Assembly (NCBI RefSeq): GCF_000208745.1
Contig: NC_030851.1
Span: 2,504,666 to 2,568,665, forward strand
Direction: 5' to 3'
Origin: Theobroma cacao
Taxonomy: Eukaryota; Streptophyta; Magnoliopsida; Malvales; Malvaceae
DNA length: 64,000 bases
In this document: one piece after another, positions 39,100 to 52,419 of the stretch
Layout: each line of letters opens with the position of its first letter
Numbering within the stretch: position 1 is the first letter of the stretch
The notes under the pieces: generated by a model
The model's database searches: none
Seen by the model: only the letters and a program-made list of their open reading frames with translations
Told to the model about the DNA's origin: nothing
Position numbers and translations under genes: made by a program

Positions 39100-40680
39100 T
39101 ATGATGTAATTCATCTTATTATGTGACTGGTTGCATTTCATGTGCATCTTAAAGTGAATTTTATATGCATTTTGTCAAATCTGTGCATTTTATGTGTAAT
39201 TTACTTAATTTGTGCTTTTTCCTACATCTTGTTTAATTTTTCTATCTTATTTAGATTTTACTTAATTTGTGCGTGTTGGACAGATTCGGTTGATCATCTT
39301 TACTACTAAAAGATGATAAAAAAGAATTTATATGGGCTTTAATTTTTTATATGTGTTGGAAATATTTTTTTGCTTATTTAAGAAATATAGAGTACAGGCT
39401 TTAGGACTACTCGTAGAAACTGCTGATGTAAATAAAATTAATGAATTGGGATAAGTCTAGATTCGGTTAAAGAAGTTAATAAAAAGCATAGAGAGAAGAA
39501 CAATGATGCAAAATACTGAGTCAAGCTTTATACAAGTCTATCCCAATCGTTTGAAACCAAAACAACAGTAAAAAATCAATAAGACAAAGGAGAATAAGAG
39601 TGATTTTTGCAAATGTGGACCCTTCTGATTATGAAACCAAATTTCCGGAAATCCAACAAGAAGAAAAGAATACAAATATTAAAGTTGTTGACACTCAACA
39701 TAATATTAGAGAACTAAAGCAGCATATGAGCAGTCAGGTTTCTAAATTCCACTTAGAAATGCATGAAATGCTGACAAAAAGCAAAGATGGTGTGATGAAC
39801 TATTTCCACGAATTGTCACAAACGGTGTCTGTTATGTTTGAACAGATTTGATATCTATGTAATAGAAGTAAGCACCCAATTTGATTGAGTAAATTTTAGT
39901 GACAAATTTTATCTCTCTATCTAATTTGAAAATATCTCTAATCAATCTCGAGAAGTTTGAGTATGCTTGTTGATATAATTTACAAGATTGCAAAGATGCC
40001 TGATAAGTTTATTAGAAGAAGTCGTAAAGGAATGTTTATAAGGTACTCTTATGTTGACTTTTTAGATTTCTATTTTAAGAAATTTACCCTAATATTTGGT
40101 CATCCAAAAACTGGTATATCTCATAATATACTTATGTTTATGGTTGAATCTATTATATCACTTCAAATGAATAGTAAGCTTTTCTCTTTCAAATGTATAG
40201 TAAAAATTTGGACGAGGTGCTTAATCAAATATTAGGAGACAAGAGGCACAGATTGAAGTTCTGTTGGGACCAATCGCATTGTACTAAAATACATTTAAAA
40301 CTATATGAATATGGAGAGAAAGCCTTGTATTTGAAGCAGTTTAAACGAGTATGGAAGCATTTTAATGAATACAATAGGTCAAATACATTATTGGTGAATT
40401 ACACTCCTCTAAAAGCTCTACTTAATCTATAAGTGTATCTTGTTTTTCCAATTACACTTTTACCATCACTTCTATATTATCTTTCTTAACTAATATGATT
40501 ATATGATTTAATCCATCTTATTATATGACAGGTTGCATTTTGTATGCATTTTAAAGTGAATTTTATATGCATTTTGTTGAATATGTGTATTTTATGTTCA
40601 ATTTGCTTAATTTGTGTGTTTTGCGTACATCTTACTTAATTTTTCTATCTTATTTGAATTTTACTTAACTTGTGCATCTT
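39100..40680 (+). mobile_element. Decayed element: coding-like relic between ~170-bp direct repeats
   Basis: Direct repeats at about 39112-39265 and 40513-40675 (both with AGTGAATTTTATATGCATTT and TTTTTCTATCTTATTT) flank 1.2 kb that holds broken open frames on the plus strand (39600-39851; 39957-40432). The fragments (for example KMPDKFIRRSRKGMFIRYSY) look like old protein sequence, but I cannot name the family. It could be a small retroelement with short terminal repeats, or a tandem duplication. Confidence 0.4.
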
Positions 40681-40990
40681 AACAGTTCACCACAATCTAA
40701 AATATAGTGATTTTATAGTTATGTCATTATTTCTTTTCTCTAAACCATCAAAAAAAAAATTTAAGATTTAAGTCCAAATTTATTGTGGGATAAACGATGA
40801 TATATTGAAACTTGAGCATTAATTGCTCAGAGTTATTATGAGACTTACTATTGAGATTTATCGTAATAACATAATCATCCATTCTCTTATAATTATATCA
40901 ATAAGCTATGGTTAAGTAACAAGAATCCATCTCTCCAGATTGTTTGCCGGTTGCTGGTAATTTAAATGTATACAGCAAGAGAAATATGGT

Positions 40991-41018
40991 GGATATATAT
41001 ATATATATATATATATAT
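40991..41018. repeat. (TA)n microsatellite
   Basis: About 13 TA units, 440 bases before SAUR copy 14. Length is probably polymorphic. Confidence 0.85.
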
Positions 41019-41460
41019 TGATTATGACCATTCAATATTGCATGACACAACTAAAAGGATAGATAATATAGATATTTGGTTGTCCTCTCACACCTTGCTT
41101 GTCGAAAGATATCTTGATAATAATAGTTCTTTGATTAATAATGTCTCTTGAGGCTATTGGAGGACTCAAAAACCACTTGGTAGCTGAAACTCTGTCGGTT
41201 GCTAAAGAGAAACTAAAGCATGCGCACCAACACCGCCCCTATCTCCTCATTGAACCATCACATGCAAATGTACAAACGACTCCCTACACGAGGTAACCCA
41301 CAAGTAAAGCTGGTGTCTGATTGTGCTTCTGAGTTTTGAATATATAATTGAACCACCGCAAAAGCTTTCTCCACAGCTCAACAATCAGATTCGAGTGTTT
41401 TCATCAAGAAATAAACATCTCTCTTAATTTCTTCAAGCTCACCATCTGAACATATACATC

Positions 41461-41907
41461 ATGATTAGTCCCAAGAAACTCATCCAGATGGCAAGGAAGT
41501 GGCAGAGGGTAGCTGCTCTTGGAAGGAAAAGAATTTCATTACCAAGAGCCAACAGAGTTGCAAATGTTAACAACAGTAGTGATTTTTCATCAGAAGTGGC
41601 AGGCAAGGGTCACTTCGTAGTTTACACAGCTGATGAAAGGCGGTTTGTTTTCCCTATTGCGTATCTCAACAATTACATCATCCAAGAACTTTTCAAGATG
41701 TCTGAGGAAGAATTTGGATTGCCAAGCGATGGGCCTATCACATTGCCATGTGATGCAGCCTTCATGGAGTATGCAGTTTCTCTGATTCAACGGCGAGTTG
41801 ATAGAGATACGCAGCAATCTCTGCTTCTCTCTATGGGAAGTTGTGGATGCTCATTATCTTATTCTCTAAATCAAACTAGCCAGCAGATACCAGTCTGTGG
41901 TTTCTGA
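41461..41907 (+). CDS. SAUR protein, copy 14 (distal, distinct type)
   Basis: 148 residues, start MISPKKLIQMARKWQRVAAL. Core KGHFVVYTADERRFVFPIAYL and SEEEFGLPSDGPITLPCD, then AFMEYAVSLIQRRVDRDTQQ, C-terminus IPVCGF. It mixes group A (SEEEF, VCGF) with the AFMEY of group B and resembles Arabidopsis SAUR61-68 in the RRVDRDT region, so it may keep the ancestral form. It stands about 4 kb from copy 13, with transposon relics between. Intact. Confidence 0.94.
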   Translation: MISPKKLIQMARKWQRVAALGRKRISLPRANRVANVNNSSDFSSEVAGKGHFVVYTADERRFVFPIAYLNNYIIQELFKMSEEEFGLPSDGPITLPCDAAFMEYAVSLIQRRVDRDTQQSLLLSMGSCGCSLSYSLNQTSQQIPVCGF

Positions 41908-43488
41908 GCCGATTGGCAAAAAGATTTTGTAAATATCACATGCAGAATTAGCTTAATAATTCGTTATACATAGTGAAAGTTTCCAACTACACTTTGATTC
42001 CTTCATGGGGTGGTTGAGTTTTCCATATCCAGCAAGGTCATTGCATTCCCCAATTCCTGAAAATATAAAAATGCATGGGGCCTTTTAATACTCTGCTTTG
42101 TTGACAATAACATAAGGATAATCAGATAACGCAACAGATTATCACAATAAATAAAATACTAGTATCAAATGAGTGTGAATTACTTGACTGTAACAAATAA
42201 GATCAAGTCAGAGGCCTTTATCTTTTAATCGTTGGACTAATTCAAGAACAATTGATGGGAAATTTGCAAGCTTTGTTCCTGATTTTATCTTCCAAATCAT
42301 AAGATTTCCTTCTGGGTATATACGAATTCCCTTTCTCATTATGATGTTGAGGGAATTAAGGTCAAGCCCTTTTCTCTCAAGTCATGACTCAGATTACAAG
42401 CTTGGAATGATACAAGACCAACCAAAGTCCATGGGTTCATATTATACATAATCCTAATCAATTTTATATGTGATTATTACAGATGCAACTAGATTTTTTT
42501 TTAACAATATAATCAACCACTTGTCGTTGAGGAAACTATCTTGTGAGGTGGTCGGTATATATAGAAATGGAGTGTAGTAATAGGTTCAAACTAAGCCGGC
42601 AGCACCATATAACTCATTGTTGCTTGCGTGAACTTTTCTTGACTTTTGCGAATAGGCAACTAGAAATATTTGGACTTCAACCTTGGTTGCTGACTCTTCT
42701 ATTTGCAGGGGATTGACTGTGTGATTTGTCAATCTTAATTGTGTTTATTCTTATTGTAAAAGAAAGACATTAAATGCGCTTCCTAGATATTGCCAAGCAA
42801 GCTGATGAGGATATGTAAACCACTCCGCATATCTTCTACCCGTCATTCTTCTTGATGGGAAATCGTTGAGAATCTCAAACTTTTCAGATGTTGCCACTAT
42901 ATATACTTTAATTTCGGGTTCATACTCCAAAAACCAAGTCTAATCCTCAATGGGAACAATAAGTTGAACAGATAAAACTTTGAATGGTTAAAGTCAATGA
43001 ATCAGATAAACTTTTGATTGGATTAACAGATACAGAAATAGTTTCCAGCATAACCCCCTTTTTTTTTCTTTTTTTGATCGAATTTTCAAAAGCCCTGATA
43101 AGTAATCTTGATGAACATATGGTGCTTTTTATGAACAAAGAAATGTCCCAGAAAGCGAAGTTTGGTTGCGTGGGAACGAGACGGTTTTCTCTTTTTCCTA
43201 CTTCCGCAGCAAGCCTAATTTGAATTCAACTTTTCTTTTTTTCTGTTTAATTTCTACAGGTAGACGAGAAAATTTTAATTGAAGAACTAAAAATTCAATG
43301 CTGTTCACTTCAAGCTCGCTTTACACTTTGAGAATTGTAGCAGTATTTAATTCAGGTTTTGACTCAACCAACATCGTGCTTCACAAATAATTTTTTCTTC
43401 CATAAAACAATCTTTCCCTTGCTCTAATTAAGTGGCTAACAACATGGGAGTGGGTCAAAATTTATGCTCTGCATCAGCATCTTACCTG
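41908..43488. other. Spacer after the SAUR array
   Basis: No supported gene or repeat; short open frames near 42984 have no family likeness. Confidence 0.5.
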
Positions 43489-43496
43489 ATACCATG

Positions 43497-44160
43497 CAAA
43501 GCCGGCCCTTGGCTGAAGCCACCCAAGCAAACGTTTAGGCCCCAATTTGGAAAGATACCAAATTTAAAAAGGATTTATAATTTTATAATAATTATAATAT
43601 AATTAATTATATTAAAATATTTAAAAATTAAAAAAATATAAAAGTAAAAAATAATTAATAAAATTATTTATTCTTTCACTTTTCTAATTATGTGCTTAAT
43701 AAATTTCAATTTTCTATCACTTTCTTATTTCTAGAATGCTATTTGTAATAATAACTATTCTGATATTGATGGTTTAGATTTATTTTCAGAATTAAAAATT
43801 TTAAAAGAAATTATGCAGGAAGAAAACAATTCAATTGACATACTTAATTATATAAGAGACTTGATTCTTTTTCAAATGCATATATTACTTTTAGAATAAT
43901 ATTAACAATTCTAATAAGTGTTCTTTCAGGAAAAAGAAGTTTTTCAAAATTAAAATTAATAAAATTTTATTTAAGATCAGCAATGTCTCAAAAAAGATTA
44001 ACTATATTATCAATTGAAAAAAAAATATTAGAATAACTTGATTATAAAAATTTAATTAAAAATTTTACATCTCAAAAAGTTATAAAAGTAAAATTTAAAT
44101 AAAAAAAAATCTCATTTGAATATTTTGCTTTAAGTCTTTGTACTTATTGAGCCGTCCCTG
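43497..44160 (+). mobile_element. hAT-like element with broken transposase C-terminus
   Basis: From about 43930 the plus strand encodes ISVLSGKRSFSKLKLIKFYL and then MSQKRLTILSIEKKILE, the hAT dimerisation signature (ERSFSKLKLIKxYLRSxMSQxRL). Stops and frame shifts break it, and an upstream piece (FSELKILKEIMQEENNSIDI) is in another frame. Termini are CAAAGCCGGCCCTTGG and, reversed, CAGGGACGGCTCAATAAG. Flanks ATACCATG / TACGATGT give only an imperfect target duplication. It is dead, and related to 38473-38987. Confidence 0.8.
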
Positions 44161-45295
44161 TACGATGTTTCATCCCTGGCTCATTTCGTATTTTATTATG
44201 GGAGACAAAGTACAAAAGAATCAACAGAGAGTAGAATTCTCCATTTCAAATGGGAGAAAAAACAGAAAAAATGGTCATATACGCAAGCCTATGCCAAGCG
44301 ATTTTACCAGCATTTTATATACAGTTAGTGTACTTTGGAGGCATGCGAGATACGAAGCAGACGAGCCGTTGAACAAGCAAATTCAAACGTATAAACCCTT
44401 GTGATTAACTTAATATTAACATGTCCAACGTGAAAATTGAGCGATTTGATTTCGCATACCTTCCAACTGTGTTACAGCCGCTTTTCTTAGATTATAAAAC
44501 AGGGGATTTTGACAAGTTACTAAATAAATTCTGTTTCCTTAGTAAAAACTGTAGAGATATTGTGAAAATATTGACTAGAAGTCTACAATTACCATAATTT
44601 CTATCTGATAGGTTTGCAGATTTGAAAACCAGATCAGCAGGATAGGTAGCATATCCAGTTGCTAAGCTATACTAACCTGTGAAAGGAAACAAAGATTTTT
44701 TTGTTCTTGGTCTTAGATAGGGAACTCCATAGCATCTTTGTTGTGTATAGACTATGGTACCCGGAGAACTATGGCACTGTCTTTCTCATGCTTTTACCAT
44801 CTTAACCTTGCATGTTCATTTTGTTTTATCATTCTGCACTAAATGTAATTGGTTGGTGAGGGTGGTCAAGTAACAGAACAAGTTAGTTCTTGTTTTCCAC
44901 CTACTCAACGTGGCTCCTTTTCCATAACGCTTATCCAAGGACTAATTCCAAGTCAAATCCATAAAAAAGACATGAAAGGAATTTCTACGTTATTGTTAAA
45001 TGAGTGTGTAATACTTGACCAAAAACATTTTGGCGGGCTACTTTCACTGACCGGCAGTGCTAAAGAATCAGATACAAAAAGGCCGTGGGTTGAAAAAGGA
45101 GAAAAGAAAGAAAGTGTCCCTGCCTAGCTGCTACAGTTATTTTCCTGGCTTCGAATGCTGGTAGAATTGTAGGAGTTTAAGCACCCTTTTTTCTAAACTC
45201 AACTTGTCCCTCATTGTCCCATATATTAAATGCCATTTATACCTCTTTAAGACCAAACCACATAGCACTATCCATGCATTTGTATCCAAGGCCTC
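44161..45295. other. Upstream region of the first LHT-like gene
   Basis: No gene; short open frames are not supported by family likeness. Confidence 0.5.
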
Positions 45296-45303
45296 TATAT
45301 ATA
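45296..45303 (+). promoter_or_regulatory. TATA box of the first LHT-like gene
   Basis: TATATATA, 110 bases before the ATG at 45406. The leader between has no ATG, unlike that of the second LHT-like gene. Confidence 0.6.
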
Positions 45304-45405
45304 GGCTATTTTTAAGTGCATACTCTGTGGGAGAACAGGAGGGAAACCGCTGAGGCAAATAGATTGGTTTCCAAGTAGAGACAGATCTTGATTTAAGAAA
45401 GAAAA

Positions 45406-48048
45406 ATGGGTGAAGCTAATGAAATTGGCTCCACGCCTATGACACCAAGACCGGCCTCCGTGACACCAACACCACCAATATCAGCTCCTCCCTCACAGTT
45501 TCACTCTCCCTCGCTTTCTCGATCACCACTTCTTTCCTCAGCTGATCACATACAACCTGCGAACAAAACCCCAAAAAACTCGACCCCCAGGATTCGAACC
45601 CCACGCTTTATTACTCCTTTGGGAAGCCCAATCAGGAGGGCTCTTCAGCTTACTAGGCTTGACCCTCACGATGCTTGGCTTCCAATCACTGAGTCAAGAA
45701 ATGGGAACGCCTACTACGCTGCGTTTCATACTCTGTGTTCAGGAATTGGAGTTCAGGCCCTTGTGCTCCCTGTCGCTTTCACAATTCTTGGGTGGTAGGT
45801 GATCGATAACACTTGTTCATGGCGCAACAGGTTGATTTTTGTTTTATTAGCAGCGCAACTGAAAGGTTCTTCTTTTTTATTTTCCAGGACTTGGGGAATC
45901 ATAAACTTGACTGTTGCCTTCATATGGCAGCTTTACACCTTATACTTACTGGTTCAACTTCATGAATCTACTGAAACTGGAATGCGTTACAGCAGATACC
46001 TGCAGCTTTGCAGCGCAACTTTTGGTAAGGCTCAAACCAATCAGAAAGCTTAGTTGTTAAACTAAATGAAATTGAAATCAGTCTGGCATTATAACATTGT
46101 CAATTGCCTTCCAAACTGCCCTTTGATTAGCCAATGTAACATTTCTGGCCTTTCATGTGGCAAACAAGCAAAATTGATCGAGTTAAATCAGATGAAGATA
46201 GTTTGATTAATGTTAATATTGTTATCCATGAATTCAGGTGAGAAGTTAGGAAAGTGGCTGGCTCTGTTCCCCATCATGTACCTATCAGGAGGAACATGCG
46301 TGGCCTTGATCATCATTGGAGGCTCAACTTCAAAGATGTTCTTCGATATTGTATGCGGTGGAACATGCAACGCTCAACCACCAACCACCGTGGAGTGGTA
46401 CTTGATATTCACTTCTGCTGCAGTTCTTCTATCTCAGCTGCCTAACTTGAACTCAATCGCCGGTGTGTCCCTCATCGGTGCCATCACAGCTATTGGGTAC
46501 TGCACCTTTATATGGGTTATTTCAGTTGTTGAGGGAAGACTGCCAGGAGTATCATACAATCCAGTCAAAGGAAGTACTGATGTTATTAGGATTTTCGATG
46601 TTCTCAATGCACTGGGGATCATTGCTTTTGCTTTCAGAGGCCACAATCTCATACTTGAGATTCAGGTAACTGCTCGAAGAACTCAGATCATTGCTTAGAC
46701 AAACAAAATTGATATAGAGTTCATATCAAGTAAATAATTTTAAAGACATGACTTGTTTCTATTGGAGAATTTTTTAAAGCATCTGTCTTCATAGTCTAAT
46801 GTAATTATGACGAAGAAAAAAAAAGCTAGTACTTCGCTTAATTAGGCAACTATCTTTATCAGCTGCCTAGCCAAAAGAATCCATCTTGTTACATTTTCTA
46901 TTTTGGAAGTGTGGCATTTCCTTCTAGATGTTGCCCATGTGAATCATAACCCTGTAGGCTTTCCTTTTATTCTTTCTTCTAATCCGGGATACAGCCTAGC
47001 AATTAGTAAGTCTTTCCATGCTTGATAGTTCAAATAACCATGAATTTCTACGCCAAGGAAATTAAATATGCTAACGAAACTTGACCATCGCAAAGGAGAA
47101 AAATAGTGAAGTTGACCATTGACTTCTGATCATAAAATTACATGTGACCCTATGAAACTATAAGCCGAATATGTTGACACTCAACAACCAAGAAAAGGGT
47201 TTGTCTCGTTCCCATGAAAGAAAGTGGAAATTAGATAAAAATGTATATTATGATTACCCTTTGACCCACAGCTAGTAAAAATGGCGAAATTTTTGAAGCA
47301 AATATTGTTTGGTTGCAGGCAACCATGCCCTCAGACGAGAAGCATCCATCGCGGGTGCCCATGTGGAAAGGAGTCAAGGTTTCATACACACTTGTTGCAT
47401 TGTGCTTATTCCCTCTTGCAATTGGAGGCTATTGGGCATATGGTCAACTGGTACTATTTTTTCTCTTCCAAAAATCTTTTCACTTACAATTATCTCTGCT
47501 ACAAATCAAATGTTTTCTCTAAACCAACAAATTTCTAAAATTGTTTTCCCTGTTGGCAGATACCAAAAGAGGGGGGCATGCTGACAGCCTTGTATGCATT
47601 CCACGGCCAAGACACCTCCCAATTCATCCTAGGATTAACAAGTTTATTCGTCATAATTAATGCCGTCAGCTCATTCCAAATCTATGGCATGCCAACGTTC
47701 GACGACATGGAATCCCAATACGTTAGAAGGATGAAGAAGCCATTGCCATGGTGGCTCCGAGCAATTTTCCGGGCTATGTTCGGGTATGGATGCTTCTTTG
47801 TGGCAGTGGCAATCCCCTTCTTAGGAAGCTTGGCTGGTCTTATTGGAGGCATAGCATTGCCTGTGACCTTAGCTTATCCATGCTTCATGTGGCTTAAGAT
47901 TAAAAAACCCAAGGTTTTTGGCCCATCATGGTGGCTGAATTGGATGTTAGGTGTCATCGGGATGGCTCTTAGTGGGGTTTTGATAGCGGCTGGAATTTAT
48001 GTCATCATTGATACCGGTGTTGAGGTCAGCTTCTTCAAGCCTCACTAA
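45406..48048 (+). CDS. Lysine/histidine transporter-like amino-acid permease 1 (five exons)
   Basis: Exons 45406-45794, 45888-46024, 46238-46665, 47319-47450 and 47560-48048; borders are GT-AG and every join restores family sequence (for example LGW/TWGII). The product is about 524 residues. A Pro/Ser/Thr-rich cytosolic N-terminus (TPRPASVTPTPPISAPPS, with the repeated motif TPRIRTPRFITPLGSP) precedes the transporter fold DAWLPITESRNGNAYYAAF, LGKWLALFPIMYLSGGTC and the C-terminal FLGSLAGLIGGIALPVTLAY. About ten membrane spans are visible. Known of the family (AAAP; Arabidopsis LHT7 and LHT8/AATL1): proton-coupled amino-acid uptake. The long N-terminus resembles LHT8. Substrate is inferred. 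Confidence 0.93.
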
Positions 48049-49683
48049 TTCACTACGTAAATTAGCATTGAGGGTGTGATTAGGTCGACAAATCAACTAT
48101 TGTGTTCGTTATATGTAATGGTGAAATTGGTTTTCCACCAAGGAAAGAAGTCAGGAAGCGTATTTTGCTTCAATTCCTTGTCCACATCACTTGCTTTTTC
48201 CTTTTGTAAAACCATCTTTTCTGGCCTGTAAAATGTAAACTGTAAACTATCAAAGATATGCAAAAGTTTTAGCCCAATCTTGCTTCAGAACAGGCTGAGC
48301 TCATGGAGTAGCCCAATCTTACTGGACCATGCAACAGATTTGACCCAAGATTCTAATCCCCAATGGTTACTTAATTTATTGATAATAAATTACTATAAAA
48401 TTGACTTAAATCCACATCAGTGGTTGTTGAACTGGAATGAATTCCATGCTCTTTGTTATAAATGCTAAGTAAGGAAAACAGTAGTAGCAGAGCCTAACAG
48501 TAACAGTTGACCTGAAACAATCCCATCAATCCATTTTTCATGTTCTTCAGCTGCAGCGAGTTTTGATGTTGTCTCACTCAGCAGCATGGAATTCGGCACT
48601 TCCCATCACCAAATTCATGCTTTGGCATCCGTTGACATATCAGACCACCCAACACAGCTGAGCAAAGCGGGGGGAAACAAAAAATGTATATTCAGTCACT
48701 GTCTCACCATGTCCAAAAGCTTAATCTATTCTTTTAGGTCCTAAAATCTGTAGCCTGTGATTTCCAACCCAAAGTCTGAACCAAAAGCTGAAAATTCGAT
48801 AGACATTCCAGATGCCTTATGCATTCATCAAGAACGCGAAATCGTGGACGAAGAATTTAATAAATTCAGAATTTTCTTGGTCGGTCAGATAGATAAATTC
48901 CTGAGGAATCGTAGCTCAACATCAGACTTTTTTTCCCAATAAAAGGATAAGTGGGTTGGTTAAATTTCTAATTACCTATAAAATTTTATAACAGTCCAGT
49001 GTGATCAGAACCTTTAGGATTCGGAAGACAATGAGAGAAACCTTCTACTTATCTTTTGCTTCGTTCTTTTAGTTTTAAATGTAATATTATGTTCTTGTAT
49101 CTATGCAAAGTAATCAAAATGCTAGGCCTAGTTGAACCTCAAATATTAAAAGTGGCAGGTAGCCAACCTAAAGAATATCGAAGAAGGCATCTAAATCTAT
49201 TGAAAAGATGGAATCTAACTTGATTCTGTAATCTATTATGGCCCATGATGCAGATCTATCGAGCTCTAGGCAGAGAACTGAGCAAACAGCTGACAAAACA
49301 GAGCATGAAGAGTGCTTGTTAGAGAATTGATAACTTAGAAAACAATCAATTGCTGGTGATGTTCTGTCTGTGCACACTTCCAGAAAAGTTAATGTTCTTG
49401 CAGAGTCTCTTGTTAAATTTAAAGTTGATATTTCTATATCAAACGTTTTCTGGCTGATGTTGTTGACACCCATTAGAGACTGGACAAATTAGATAAATGC
49501 AATAAAATTTTGAGATCCATGAATGTTGAATGGACAGAGGGAAAAGATATGAAAAGAGAGAACCATTGAAGCCCTCTCCATTCTGTGTGGTCAACATTCA
49601 TCAGTAATGGTAGCCAGAAAGCACACATCGCTCTCATGTTACATGAAACGCACAATAGGGGCAAAACCCAGACATGACTGCTC

Positions 49684-49855
49684 CTAGGGGTGGATTCAAG
49701 AATTTTTTTGAGTAGTGTAATAATTAAAAAAAAATGAATAAATTTATTAATATTTTATAAAATTTTAATATAAAGTAATATAATGAATATAAATTTTTTT
49801 ATATTTTAATAATGTCATTTGACACCACTTGTATCGACATGATCCGTCCTGAGTA
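49684..49855. mobile_element. Possible short hAT-type MITE
   Basis: Begins CTAGGGGTGGATTCAAG and ends with the near-inverse CATGATCCGTCCTGAG; the core is almost pure AT. About 170 bp. No convincing target duplication is seen, so this is tentative. Confidence 0.35.
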
Positions 49856-51339
49856 CTCTGCTCCAAGATTATGTCTACTCCTCACATCAGCCACCATATT
49901 ATGCTAGTGTTAGAGATTTATTCCCAATCAATTCCTTTTCATGAAAATCTCTAGTCTCTTCACCCATTTTGCTCTCTAATCATCCAACATATGAACCCTT
50001 GTTCTTAGTTAGAAACAAGCTTCCTGTCTGATGAGTACTTTAAACAAAAAAAATTACAATTTTTGGGTTTTTTAATCTACGCCGTTTTATAATTAATTAT
50101 TATGTTTGATGTTTTTTATGTTCAAAAAAGGAACAGTACGTATTGAATTTAAGATCACTTTATTCTTATCAATCAAGTTAGTTAGATCAAACCCTTCGAC
50201 AGGAAAAGATTTTCCTTTTAATATAGTGGGCTTATAAAATAGGTTAATGTGCCTACCAAAGGATAAGCGATGTCCTTTCTTTATAAGTAAAATGGAGCTA
50301 CCGTAAGCCACAGGTTGATAGCACTCACAAGTATTACTTTCTTTGAAAGGATGTGCACTAAAGCAACTACCCAATAAATAAATAAGTATGCATCACATTC
50401 ACATGGGTTGTAGATGCCAAATAAAGAGATTTATTTTAGAGAGAAAAGTAAAAAAAAAAAAAACCCAAAGGGGAAATTAAAAAGTGAAAGCTAGCATTTA
50501 GTCATCACATTGCTTGCTCCATGCCTTCATTTCAAGTTTGAAAAATATTAGCTTCTTGGTCACCCCCACCATAAAGGAAAATGTTCTTTGTTACTTTTTC
50601 TTTATTTGTGTGTGTACCTTCAATTGGACATGGGGTTGAGTCCTCTCAATTTTTGGTGGAAGGTATCTTCTTAGACGTGGCATTGCTTATGATGTTGGCA
50701 GGTGTACGTGAAGAACAAAAGGGTTGGATTCTCAAACTTAATGTAAAAATCTTTACAAAATTCAATTTATTTTAAATAGAAATTTTCATCTATTGGTTGA
50801 ATGTGAAATTACACGAATGTCTAGTTAAGTCTATAACCTTACAGTATACTACCAAGACATTAGATTTAATACGGTATTATCGACCTACACTCAACGATAC
50901 ATTGCGAAAAAATACCTATTGTTTTATACAATAAGATATTCTATAAATTATTATGATGACCCTAAATAAAATATTTTAATGCCTCTTGGAAGAAATGTTT
51001 AGAGATAAGGGGTAGAAAATTTCTCTAATTGAATCTCTAATAGCCCATAGTGGCCACTCCTTTGTTCCAACTCAAAGGAACATAAGTTAAATGAAGTTTG
51101 GTTTTCTTCACAAAGAATGCACAAATGCAATGGAATCACCACCAAATTGTACACGATGGAATCACTTCTTCTCATATACATGATCTCAAATTAAACTAAT
51201 TTATAATTCAGGTAGAATTAATTAATTATAACCAATGTTGAGTCTATTAACTTCTACATTTATCTTTTTCTTCAATTAATAACAATATCGGAAATATGAT
51301 TTCAAAGTTCTACCTTTTTTCTTTAATTTTATATTGTTC

Positions 51340-51580
51340 AAAAATTGGAGATAATTTTTATGTATCATTATATCACATCAGTATATTTTATCATCGTTTA
51401 TTATGATACGTCATCATCATATGATATAAAAGAATAAGTAATATTTTAATTAATTACAGTTAATCAATCATTAATTATAAAAACTTTTTTGGTCTAAAAA
51501 AATCTAATATTTTGATTTTCAAAATTAAAATTTATTTAAAATTTTCAGAATAATTCAAGATTTTTTTTAACTATTATGTC
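51340..51580. mobile_element. Half-copy of AT-rich family L
   Basis: Matches the right half of 35690-36130 (CATCATATGATATAAAAGA, then ATTTAAAATTTTCAGAATAA) without its partner arm. Confidence 0.45.
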
Positions 51581-52419
51581 TTTTTTAATCAAGACCCATT
51601 TAGGATTATCAACTAAGTAAAAATTCTGACCCAAGAAAAAAAATTACTCAAAGTAGAATGAAAATTCTGGGGACCAAATTAATTATTTAATCCACAAAAA
51701 GGGAGGGGACCATCATTGATGTACATATAACATTTGATGGCAATGAGAAACAATATAAGATTTCCCAAAATTCCAATTACTATATAAATTGATTGTTTCA
51801 AATTTAAGTATGTGATTTTAGCTTTAAAATTAGAAAGAAAAAAATAATAATCATTTTTTATCAAGCTAATTAATTGAAAACCGCAGCTTAATTAGTTAAA
51901 AAATTAATCATTCTCTTTTCTTATCACTAAATTGCTAATTAAGCAATTTGGTACAGTATATCATGAAGTTTGGGCCATCAACATGGTTCATTAATTGATT
52001 AACGTTTGCTTTTTGGCTAATTAATTCAAAGGCTAAAGGAAGTTGAAGTTTACATTCTTTTTCTCGAGACCAAACCATGCTATAGAGCCTGTTTGGTTTT
52101 GTCTTTCTGGTTAACAGGGCTTCATTCTTTGTTCAAACATGTTACATTCTAAGTTCCCAATTCTAATTCCTAATTCCTTAAGTCTAGTCTTCCTTAGTTA
52201 GGCATTTAAATAACGTGTCGAAATTTATCATCTTTTCGTGCTTTGACTTTGGGCTTCTTTTGGAAGAATAAGAAGGAGCTTGGCCGTCAGAGTTTTGCTT
52301 TATCTTGGCTTCGCCAAAGTTTCTCGTGCCATAGCCGTCCAACTTGATTAAGATTTAAAATTTTCAATTACTTTACTTGTTTTATAACGACTTTTTTTAA
52401 TTTGGAAAAAAAATTCCAA

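Noticed and set aside
45588..45602. tRNA-like T-arm (GATTCGAACCCC)
   Set aside because: It lies inside the coding first exon of an LHT-like gene and no cloverleaf can be formed.
48757..48942. 61-codon plus-strand frame in the LHT spacer
   Set aside because: No family likeness, no promoter context and AT-rich codon use.
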